Source: Candidatus Gastranaerophilales bacterium (lineage in GTDB: Bacteria > Cyanobacteriota > Vampirovibrionia > Gastranaerophilales > Gastranaerophilaceae). Taken from it: a DNA stretch of 6,317 nucleotides. Positions 1-6,009 of the stretch are shown here, in pieces. The notes under the pieces were generated by a model. The model did not search any database. It saw only the letters and a list, made by a program, of their open reading frames with translations, and was not told where the DNA came from. The DNA lies in contig CAAGQE010000206.1 of the NCBI GenBank assembly GCA_900772035.1, positions 1 through 6,317 on the forward strand, written 5' to 3'. Within the stretch, counting starts at the first letter, position 1. Each line of letters begins with the position of its first letter. Both the position numbers and the translations under genes were made by a program.

Positions 1-25
1 ACTGAGGCTTTAGCCGAAGTATCTT
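1..25 (+). repeat. Short palindromic intergenic repeat, copy A (left end cut by window)
   Basis: The window opens inside a hairpin: ACT (1-3), GA (4-5), GGCT (6-9), two-base gap, AGCC (12-15), GA (16-17), AGTAT (18-22), then CTTTT. The outer arm is cut by the window edge; by analogy with the other two copies it should begin TGTCAT just outside. It is the same family as the copies at 3058-3084 (minus) and 3142-3172 (plus). The T-rich tail after the stem could let it act as a weak terminator for whatever gene lies to the left, but this is inference. The family assignment rests on the shared layout arm-GA-stem-loop-stem-GA-arm. Confidence 0.7.
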
Positions 26-118
26 TTATTTAAAAATCGACCTTACATTTTAAATACACTTTATTTATTTTTGTAATAAAATATTGACAGTAATTATTTA
101 AAAAGAGCAGGATTTATT

Positions 119-2941
119 ATGTCTGAAGAAAAAAAAGAATATAAAAATACTCTTAATTTGCCTCAAACGACACTTGAAATGAGAGCAAATGCGACGAAAA
201 AAGAGCCTGAAACTCAAAAGTGGTGGGCTGAAGAAAAAATTTACGAAAAAACTGTCGAAAACAGAGATAAAGCAAACGCATTTATTCTCCACGACGGACC
301 TCCGTACTTGAGTTCGGAAAAAATCCACGTTGGTACGGCGTTAAACAAAATTTTGAAAGACATTCTTATCAAATACAAATCTCAAAGAGGATATTATGCA
401 CCGTACGTTCCGGGATACGACGGACACGGCTTGCCGATTGAAAACAAGGTTGTAAAAAACATCAAAGGCGGCAGAGAAGCACTTACTCCGCTCGAATTGA
501 GACAAAAATGCCGTGAATACGCGCATAACAGTTTAAAGGGACAAGAAAGCGAATTCAAACGTCTCGGCGTTCTCGGAAACTGGGAAAACCCTTATTTGAC
601 AATCAATGCGGAATACGAAGCAGAACAAGTTCGCGTATTTGGCGAAATGTACAAAAAAGGCTACATTGAAAAAGGTTTGAAGCCTGTTTACTGGTGTGCA
701 TCTTGTGAAACGGCGCTTGCAGAAGCGGAAGTTGAATACGCAGATCACACTTCGACTTCAATCTACGTTAGATTCAAGTTCGACGATGAAAGCACAAAAA
801 ATTTAAGAGAAAAATTCGATTTCTTAAACAACGGCAAAGATATTTACTCGGTAATTTGGACAACAACTCCTTGGACAATTCCGTCAAACCTTGCCATCAG
901 CGTACATCCGAGATTTGAATACACTTTCTTTGAATACAATAACGATGTTTATTACGCAGCAACCGAACTTTTGGGAAGTTTCTTAAAAGACGTTGACTGG
1001 AGTGAAGCAGACATCAAGGTTTTGGGCATTTGCAAAGGTTCAGACTTAGAAAATCTTACTCCGAAACATCCTTTGTACGATAGGAAATCTCCGATTTTAT
1101 GCGGCGAACACGTAACTCTTGATGCTGGTACAGGCTCTGTTCACACAGCCCCCGGTCACGGTCTTGAAGACTATGAAGTTTGCTGCAAATACAAAATCGA
1201 CGTTTATTCACCGTTGGATTCAAAAGGTGTTTGGACAGAGGAAGCAGGCGACTTGGCAGGCATTCCTTATTACAAAGGAAACGAAATCGTAATCGAAAAA
1301 TTGAAAGATTGCGGCGCACTTCTTGCAGCAGCAGATATCCAACACAGTTACCCGCATTGCTGGAGATGTAAAAAGCCCGTAATTTACAGAGCGACACCTC
1401 AATGGTTCGTAAAGGTTGATAAATTCAGAGATAAAGCACTTGAAGAAATCAAGAAAGTGAAATTCATCCCCGCATCAGGTGAAGCGAGAATTTCAAACAT
1501 GGTTGAAGGTCGTACCGACTGGTGTATTTCACGTCAAAGAGCGTGGGGCGTGCCGATTCCCGTATTCTATTGCGAAGACTGCGGCGAAGTTATTTGCACG
1601 GATGAGACTATCGCAAATGTTGCAAATATCTTTGAAAAAGAAAGTTCGGATGCTTGGGTAAAATACTCGGAAGAAGAACTTTTACCGAAAGGTTTTGTCT
1701 GCCCCAAATGCGGAAAAACTCACTTCCGCAAGGAAAAAGACATTATGGACGTATGGTTTGACTCAGGTGTATCGTGGAGAGCAGTTGTCGAAAAACGTCA
1801 CGAAGAGTTAAATCACACCCCTGTTGATATGTACCTTGAAGGTTCTGACCAACACAGAGGCTGGTTCCAATCTTCATTGTTGACATCAGTTGCAACACAA
1901 GGCATTGCACCTTACAAACAAGTCTTAACTCACGGCTTTGTATTCGGCGAAGACGGTAGAAAGATGTCAAAATCATTGGGCAATTACATAAGACCCGACG
2001 ATATTATTAAGAATTACGGCGCAGATATTTTGAGATTGTGGGCTGCATCGGTTGATTACAGAAACGATATCAAAATCGGCGACAATATTGTTAAACAACT
2101 TTCGGAAATCTTCAAAAAGACAAGAAACACGGCAAGATTTTTGCTCGGCAACCTCTATGACTTTGACCCCGCAAAAGATTACGTGGCATACGAAGACTTG
2201 AAACCGCTTGATAAATTCGCTCTCCATAAGTTGAACGAACTTATCGCAAACGTTACGGAAGCCTTTGAAGCATACGAATTTTATAAGTATTTCCAATGCT
2301 TGCAAAACTTCGCGGCAGTAGACTTGAGCGCATTCTATCTCGATATCGTAAAAGACAGACTTTACACGGCAGGTAAAAAATCGCTTTCAAGACGTGCTTG
2401 CCAAACTGTCTTGTATGAAATCTGCTCGGCGTTGAACAGAATTTTGGTTCCCGTAATGCCTCACCAAGCGGAAGATATTTGGAGAAACACTCCTGAAGCG
2501 CAAAAAGCAGGAAAGCCCGAAAGTATCATTCTTTCCGATTGGCCGACGACGAATGAAAAATGGAATAACCCCGAAATCGAAGCCGACTTCACGGAAATCT
2601 TGAAACTCAGAGAAACAGTAACAAAGGCGATTGAGGTTCTCAGAGGAAACAAAATCGTCGGAAGTTCACTCGAAGTAGCAGTAACCGTAACGGGCGACAA
2701 AGTTGCATTGTTGAATAAATACGCAAGCGAATTGAAATCGGTATTTATTACATCACAAGCGACTGTTTCGGCACAAAAACCCGAAGATGTCTTGAGCGAA
2801 CATTCGGAACACGGCTATACAGCGTGGGTAACAAAGGCAAAAGGACACAAATGCGAACGTTGCTGGAAATATTCCGAATTATCAACGGAAGCAGGATACG
2901 AAACAATTTGCCCCGAATGCTTGGAAGCAATTAAAGGCTAG
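119..2941 (+). CDS. ileS: Isoleucyl-tRNA synthetase (class I, bacterial type with C-terminal zinc finger)
   Basis: A complete 940-aa cytoplasmic enzyme that charges tRNA-Ile with isoleucine using ATP and edits misactivated valine. The start is supported by AGGA at 109-112, six bases before the ATG, and by the family-typical N-terminus (NLPQT, then MRAN). Visible landmarks in order: HDGPPY followed by the HIGH-motif position, here H70-V71-G72-T73; DGHGLPIE; the CP1 editing domain with WTTTPWT (247-253) and GTGSVHTAPGHG (337-348), with the editing aspartate probably D351; WCISRQRAWGVPIP; a four-cysteine cluster (C485, C488, C528, C531); WFDSG (546-550); DQHRGWFQSSLL; and KMSKS (615-619). A helical anticodon-binding region follows, then a C-terminal zinc knuckle (C912, C915, C931, C934). 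Length and C-terminal zinc finger match bacterial IleRS type 1. The odd point is the HIGH variant HVGT and the LSSE sequence where ANGD is usual just before it. A terminator follows directly, so it is probably monocistronic or last in its operon. No T-box leader is seen upstream. Confidence 0.97.
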   Translation: MSEEKKEYKNTLNLPQTTLEMRANATKKEPETQKWWAEEKIYEKTVENRDKANAFILHDGPPYLSSEKIHVGTALNKILKDILIKYKSQRGYYAPYVPGYDGHGLPIENKVVKNIKGGREALTPLELRQKCREYAHNSLKGQESEFKRLGVLGNWENPYLTINAEYEAEQVRVFGEMYKKGYIEKGLKPVYWCASCETALAEAEVEYADHTSTSIYVRFKFDDESTKNLREKFDFLNNGKDIYSVIWTTTPWTIPSNLAISVHPRFEYTFFEYNNDVYYAATELLGSFLKDVDWSEADIKVLGICKGSDLENLTPKHPLYDRKSPILCGEHVTLDAGTGSVHTAPGHGLEDYEVCCKYKIDVYSPLDSKGVWTEEAGDLAGIPYYKGNEIVIEKLKDCGALLAAADIQHSYPHCWRCKKPVIYRATPQWFVKVDKFRDKALEEIKKVKFIPASGEARISNMVEGRTDWCISRQRAWGVPIPVFYCEDCGEVICTDETIANVANIFEKESSDAWVKYSEEELLPKGFVCPKCGKTHFRKEKDIMDVWFDSGVSWRAVVEKRHEELNHTPVDMYLEGSDQHRGWFQSSLLTSVATQGIAPYKQVLTHGFVFGEDGRKMSKSLGNYIRPDDIIKNYGADILRLWAASVDYRNDIKIGDNIVKQLSEIFKKTRNTARFLLGNLYDFDPAKDYVAYEDLKPLDKFALHKLNELIANVTEAFEAYEFYKYFQCLQNFAAVDLSAFYLDIVKDRLYTAGKKSLSRRACQTVLYEICSALNRILVPVMPHQAEDIWRNTPEAQKAGKPESIILSDWPTTNEKWNNPEIEADFTEILKLRETVTKAIEVLRGNKIVGSSLEVAVTVTGDKVALLNKYASELKSVFITSQATVSAQKPEDVLSEHSEHGYTAWVTKAKGHKCERCWKYSELSTEAGYETICPECLEAIKG

Positions 2942-2964
2942 TTTCAAAAAAGCAATGAAAAACG

Positions 2965-2996
2965 AAAAAGGACAGTCGGTTGATTGTCCTTTTTTT
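2965..2996 (+). terminator. Intrinsic terminator after ileS
   Basis: Eight G/C-containing pairs GGACAGTC (2970-2977) and GATTGTCC (2982-2989), including one G-U, close a GGTT tetraloop (2978-2981). The stem is extended by five A-T pairs (2965-2969 with 2990-2994), and a run of seven T (2990-2996) follows. It sits 23 bases after the ileS stop. The A-run on the left arm would also give a T-tract on the minus strand, but no minus-strand gene approaches from the right, so a one-way role for ileS is most likely. Confidence 0.93.
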
Positions 2997-3057
2997 GTTA
3001 AATAAAAATAGAGTTGCAGGTCGACTCTTGGCTCAACAAAAATTTTTCCCAAAATAA

Positions 3058-3084
3058 AGATACTTCGCTTCGCTCAGTATGACA
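3058..3084 (-). repeat. Short palindromic intergenic repeat, copy B
   Basis: Read on the minus strand this is TGTCAT-head then ATACT, GA, GC, GAA loop, GC, GA, AGTAT, CT, followed by a T-rich tail (TTATTTT). In + coordinates the outer arms are 3060-3064 and 3076-3080, the mismatched dinucleotides 3065-3066 and 3074-3075, and the inner two-base stem 3067-3068 with 3072-3073. The inner stem is shorter than in copies A and C. It faces copy C head to head. Confidence 0.8.
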
Positions 3085-3141
3085 GTAAATATTCCTCGTC
3101 ATTTCGGCGGATTTTAGGTAGAGTAGAAGCAAAAAACATAA

Positions 3142-3172
3142 CGTCATTCTGAGGGCAGCGCCCGAAGAATCT
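3142..3172 (+). repeat. Short palindromic intergenic repeat, copy C
   Basis: CGTC head, then ATTCT (3146-3150), GA (3151-3152), GGGC (3153-3156), AGC loop, GCCC (3160-3163), GA (3164-3165), AGAAT (3166-3170), CT and then GTTTT. The outer arm ATTCT/AGAAT differs from ATACT/AGTAT of copy B, yet both sides changed together, so pairing is kept. The sequence core TCATTCTGAG...GAAGAATCT is one I recognise as a dispersed intergenic repeat in many bacterial assemblies; that recollection is not checked here. Confidence 0.85.
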
Positions 3173-3407
3173 GTTTTCATAACAAAATACACACCGAAAC
3201 CACCTTCATTTTTTCAAAAAAAATCAAATAATAAAAATTAACAAAAGGGGCAATTTTTGAATTTGAGGACATTTTGAAAAGCAAAAAGGGTAGTGTATTG
3301 ATTAAAATTTCAAACAAAATCGTAAAATCAATCGGCATAGCGATTTTCGCGATTGCCTGCACAATTCCGACGGGAGATTGCGCCGAGCGTATAAAGCAAA
3401 AACCCGT

Positions 3408-3435
3408 TTGTGATTTAGATAATGTATGTTATAAT
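3408..3435 (+). promoter_or_regulatory. Promoter for the mutase-PC4-priA operon (extended -10)
   Basis: The -10 box TATAAT (3430-3435) is a perfect match and is preceded by TG at 3427-3428, giving an extended -10. A -35 candidate TTGTGA (3408-3413, four of six to TTGACA) lies 16 bases upstream. Transcription would begin near 3442, leaving a leader of about 21 bases that just includes the ribosome binding site at 3451-3455. This is a housekeeping sigma-70-type promoter by pattern; strength is inferred from the match. Confidence 0.75.
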
Positions 3436-3450
3436 TACCGCAAAGGAAAA

Positions 3451-3455
3451 GAGGA
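3451..3455 (+). promoter_or_regulatory. Ribosome binding site deciding the mutase start at 3463
   Basis: GAGGA seven bases before the ATG at 3463-3465 is near-ideal spacing, and better than the four-base spacing available to the TTG at 3274. Together with the promoter immediately upstream it favours the 760-aa form over longer ones. Confidence 0.75.
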
Positions 3456-3462
3456 TTGTAAA

Positions 3463-5745
3463 ATGACAAGACAAGCACATAGCGAAACAGAAAGAGAACT
3501 TTTTGCTTCAGTAGAAAAAAACACTCCGGAATATGTAAAACACACGACATTACCGGATTTTCACAACAAAGACGCATTTACATTGAGAATTAAAAAGGAG
3601 CATTTGGCACCTTATGACGCGGAAAAAAATCCCGAAGGATTGAATTTGTCGAACTGGCTTGCAAACTATGCAAAGGAAGCGGCAGTATCAACGGCGGGCA
3701 TCAGAGGACCACAAAACATCCTTTACCCTCACGATGCAAGATTTCCGATTAACGTAATCGGTATTATTCTTGCGACACATGCAAAAGCACTTGTTGCTAA
3801 AAAGAATTACGAAAACGAAAAACTTTTAAAACTTGTCGGCAGAGAAGTTCGTTACAACTCGGAACTTTTCTTGGATATGATTGCCAGAGTACAAGCAGCG
3901 CAAGGTATTGAAACTTTAACAACAAAAGACAGAGAATCAATGCCGATTTGGCTCGCATCATTCTTGGCATTCAAACTTGACTTGCTCGGCGGTGAATACA
4001 TTACATCAAGCCACGGTATCAGCGTAAAGAATGCAACGAAAGACTTGAACTCACAAGGCAGCCAATATCTTCCCGAAGAATCAATGGCATTTGTAAACCA
4101 AATCAAGGCTATTTTTGCGGAAGTTGAAGAAAAAGGCTACTATGACATCCCGATTGCGGCAAACAATGACAAATTGATAAACGAACACTTCCTTGAAAAA
4201 TACCACGACGGCGTAGATTTGTACGTTGAATACCTCAAGAGCGGTGTTGCAAACGACAATAACATCAAGTTGATTGACAAACTCAATGACAAAATCGTTA
4301 TCGAAAACGTAGGCGGTTCGGCATACAGAACCTTGTCGAGAGTATTGAAAGACTTGAAGATTGAAAAACATTACGACTGGTTCAATACGGAAGAAGATCC
4401 GTTCTTCCACGGAATCGGTAAATACGACCACGACAGCAAGGGAAATAAATGTTTCTACGACTATTCGCTTGATACAACGGTAGTTGCAAAAGACAAAGAC
4501 GGAAAACCGTTCTTCCCCGTAATCGAAACTTTGAATTACAAAGAAAAATTGGCTAAATACCCTGTCGGAACGGCTGTTTTCATCACAGACCCCGACCACG
4601 ACAGATTTACAGTTTGCCAAATCGAAAAAGCAGAAGCCGCAGACAGATTGAAAGCAACAGGTATCGACTATGTTGCACTTGATGAAGGCAGAATTTTGTC
4701 AGTATTGACTGCAAACCAATCATTCCTGTTAATTATGGACTTCTGGGCAAAACAATTGAAACAAGCAGGTCTTTGGGATAATCACACAAGATTTATCATC
4801 AAAACAACCGCATCTGCAAAATCTTGGGACGAATGGGCAGAAAACAACGGCGTAAAAGTCGTAAACGTTCCTGTCGGCTTCAAAGAAATTGCAAACATTA
4901 TGAAGAAAGTCGAAAAACAACTTGCTGAAAATAACGGCAAAGACGTTGTTATTACTGATGTATTCGGCTACGACGTAAACCTCGGCAAAAACCCTGCAGT
5001 TGTATTTGCGGGTGAAGAATCAGGCGGTATGATTATCGGCGCTGAAAACCCCGTTGTTTCAAAGGCAGGCAGAATGGCAATTGCTATGAGAGAAAAGAGC
5101 GCAACGGAAGCAATCGTTATCGGCTCTGCACTCGTAAGCCACTTGGCACAAGAAAAAATGACCTTGTCCGAAGCCTTGGTAAAATTGTTTGACGATAACA
5201 AAATCATCGGAAAATTCGACGTTCGTGAAGACATCGCATACTACAACGAATCAGAACCTGATATTGCAAAACTTACTGCCGCAAAGAAAGACGGCGAAGC
5301 AAAACGTACGAAAAACGACGTGTTCTACCTCGCAATCGCAATGGCAAAACGCGAAGGCAAAATCACGGTTGATAACGCAAGAGAAATTTTCGTTTCAACA
5401 TTTGGTGACGAACTTGATTTTTCAAACCTCAAAGATGTCTTGTTCGTAGGTGACGGTACATATTTGTTATTTGACGACAAATACATCGAAATCAGACCGT
5501 CAGGCACCGATGCAAAAACAAAAGCATACGGCGCAGGCTCAGACAAGGCAAATCTCTTGAAGTTTGCAAAAACTCTCGGAAATTACTCGGGCGACTTGAA
5601 CGACACTTATTTGAAATTCATTGATAAAGCATACTACGACAATGCAAAAGCAAAATCAGCAGTAATTTATCAAGAATTTACGGATAAAGATGCAAATAAC
5701 GTACCGTTCGTAATTCCGAACTACTCAGAAACTATTGGATTATAG
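3463..5745 (+). CDS. Alpha-D-phosphohexomutase superfamily protein (phosphoglucomutase/phosphomannomutase-like), extra long
   Basis: The family interconverts hexose 1- and 6-phosphates through a phosphoserine, feeding glycogen, cell-wall and surface-sugar synthesis; which sugar this one uses cannot be told. All four family signatures are present in order: TAGIRG (77-82); the catalytic-serine loop TSSHGIS with S183 as phosphoserine candidate; the metal loop DPDHDR (D376, D378, D380, R381); the sugar loop GEESGG (517-522); and the phosphate loop RPSGTD (678-683). At 760 aa it is much longer than the usual 450-580. Spacing between motifs is stretched throughout: about 193 residues from serine to metal loop, 142 to the sugar loop and 160 to the phosphate loop, so several domains carry insertions. 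The serine loop lacks the common N-P after S-H. No membrane segment or signal is seen in the 760-aa form, so it should be cytoplasmic. ATG 3463 is chosen for its ribosome binding site and upstream promoter; an in-frame extension to TTG 3274 is possible but doubtful. First gene of a probable operon with the PC4-like gene and priA. Confidence 0.9.
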   Translation: MTRQAHSETERELFASVEKNTPEYVKHTTLPDFHNKDAFTLRIKKEHLAPYDAEKNPEGLNLSNWLANYAKEAAVSTAGIRGPQNILYPHDARFPINVIGIILATHAKALVAKKNYENEKLLKLVGREVRYNSELFLDMIARVQAAQGIETLTTKDRESMPIWLASFLAFKLDLLGGEYITSSHGISVKNATKDLNSQGSQYLPEESMAFVNQIKAIFAEVEEKGYYDIPIAANNDKLINEHFLEKYHDGVDLYVEYLKSGVANDNNIKLIDKLNDKIVIENVGGSAYRTLSRVLKDLKIEKHYDWFNTEEDPFFHGIGKYDHDSKGNKCFYDYSLDTTVVAKDKDGKPFFPVIETLNYKEKLAKYPVGTAVFITDPDHDRFTVCQIEKAEAADRLKATGIDYVALDEGRILSVLTANQSFLLIMDFWAKQLKQAGLWDNHTRFIIKTTASAKSWDEWAENNGVKVVNVPVGFKEIANIMKKVEKQLAENNGKDVVITDVFGYDVNLGKNPAVVFAGEESGGMIIGAENPVVSKAGRMAIAMREKSATEAIVIGSALVSHLAQEKMTLSEALVKLFDDNKIIGKFDVREDIAYYNESEPDIAKLTAAKKDGEAKRTKNDVFYLAIAMAKREGKITVDNAREIFVSTFGDELDFSNLKDVLFVGDGTYLLFDDKYIEIRPSGTDAKTKAYGAGSDKANLLKFAKTLGNYSGDLNDTYLKFIDKAYYDNAKAKSAVIYQEFTDKDANNVPFVIPNYSETIGL

Positions 5746-5760
5746 AAAAGGAGACCTTAA

Positions 5761-6009
5761 ATGGCAGATGAAGGAACAATGCTTGCAACGATAGCAAGAA
5801 GTGCCACAGAACAACTTCAAATAGCGATAAAGACTTACAAAGGTAAGAGTTATCTTGATTTGAGAATTTTTTATACAACTGACGACGGACAAACATGGCT
5901 CCCGACGAAAAAGGGCGTAACAGTAGCACCTGATGCGCTTGCAACCGTAAAAGACGCTGTTGAAAAAGCAATGGAAGAACTTTTAACGGATGAGGAAGCT
6001 GACGTTTAA
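5761..6009 (+). CDS. Small PC4/p15-like (YdbC-type) nucleic-acid-binding protein
   Basis: An 82-aa protein with a good ribosome binding site (AAGGAG 5748-5753, seven bases before the ATG). Residues about 19-70 match the PC4 fold pattern: a beta-rich part with KSYLDLRIFYTTDDG (29-43), LPTKKGVTV (47-55, the lysine-rich PxKKG turn typical of the family), then an amphipathic helix DALATVKDAVEKAMEEL ending in an acidic tail. The family includes eukaryotic coactivator PC4 and bacterial YdbC-like proteins that bind single-stranded DNA; bacterial roles in transcription or repair are not settled. It lies 15 bases after the mutase and overlaps priA by one base (TAATG), so it is co-transcribed and probably translationally coupled with the restart helicase. 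That suggests, but does not prove, a DNA-related job. Family assignment is by motif reading only. Confidence 0.8.
   Translation: MADEGTMLATIARSATEQLQIAIKTYKGKSYLDLRIFYTTDDGQTWLPTKKGVTVAPDALATVKDAVEKAMEELLTDEEADV

Larger units (their letters stand above)
2997..3273. other. Intergenic region between ileS and the mutase gene, repeat-bearing
   Basis: This stretch of 277 bases holds no convincing gene. It contains two copies of the short palindromic repeat in opposite orientation (3058-3084 and 3142-3172), separated by 57 bases. The spacer carries a further CGTCATT (3097-3103), which looks like a bare fragment of the repeat head. The right third (about 3181-3258) is strongly A+T-rich and ends in GAGGA (3265-3269), shortly before a possible TTG start at 3274. 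No tRNA-like cloverleaf or riboswitch was recognised. Confidence 0.7.
3274..3462 (+). other. In-frame upstream extension of the mutase frame, signal-peptide-like; coding status uncertain
   Basis: The mutase frame stays open upstream of its likely ATG for 63 codons, back to a TTG at 3274 (preceded by GAGGA at 3265-3269, only four bases away). A second TTG at 3298 has AAGGG seven bases upstream (3286-3290). The translated stretch has a basic start, a hydrophobic core (SIGIAIFAIAC) and then a polar, cysteine-containing part with five cysteines in all, so it resembles a Sec signal peptide plus linker. That does not fit a cytoplasmic mutase. A near-consensus promoter lies inside it, so transcripts from that promoter could not encode it. 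It may be a leftover of another gene, a minor long isoform, or chance. The G+C texture resembles coding DNA more than the A/T-rich spacer before it. Confidence 0.4.

Noticed and set aside
84..89. TTGACA, a perfect -35 box, 30 bases before the ileS ATG
   Set aside because: No acceptable -10 lies 15-19 bases downstream (the sequence there is GAGCAGGA, the ribosome binding site), so a promoter here would not work; I could not place an ileS promoter with confidence.
25..118. T-box riboswitch upstream of ileS
   Set aside because: The leader is short and A/T-rich, with no T-box consensus, no specifier stem and no antiterminator/terminator pair visible within the window.
3058..3172. CRISPR array
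   Set aside because: There are only two copies here, in opposite orientation and with differing sequence, and no regular unique spacers or cas genes.
2998..3192. Minus-strand open frame of 64 codons across the intergenic repeats
   Set aside because: Its peptide contains CHTERSEVS and SSGAALRMT, which are just translations of repeat copies B and C. Peptides of this kind recur in databases as spurious proteins from this repeat. No ribosome binding site supports it.
4081..4620. Long (179 codon) minus-strand open frame inside the mutase gene
   Set aside because: It is antisense to a region with clear protein-family motifs on the plus strand, its product is low-complexity and rich in V and F, and it has no supporting context; it is a codon-bias shadow.
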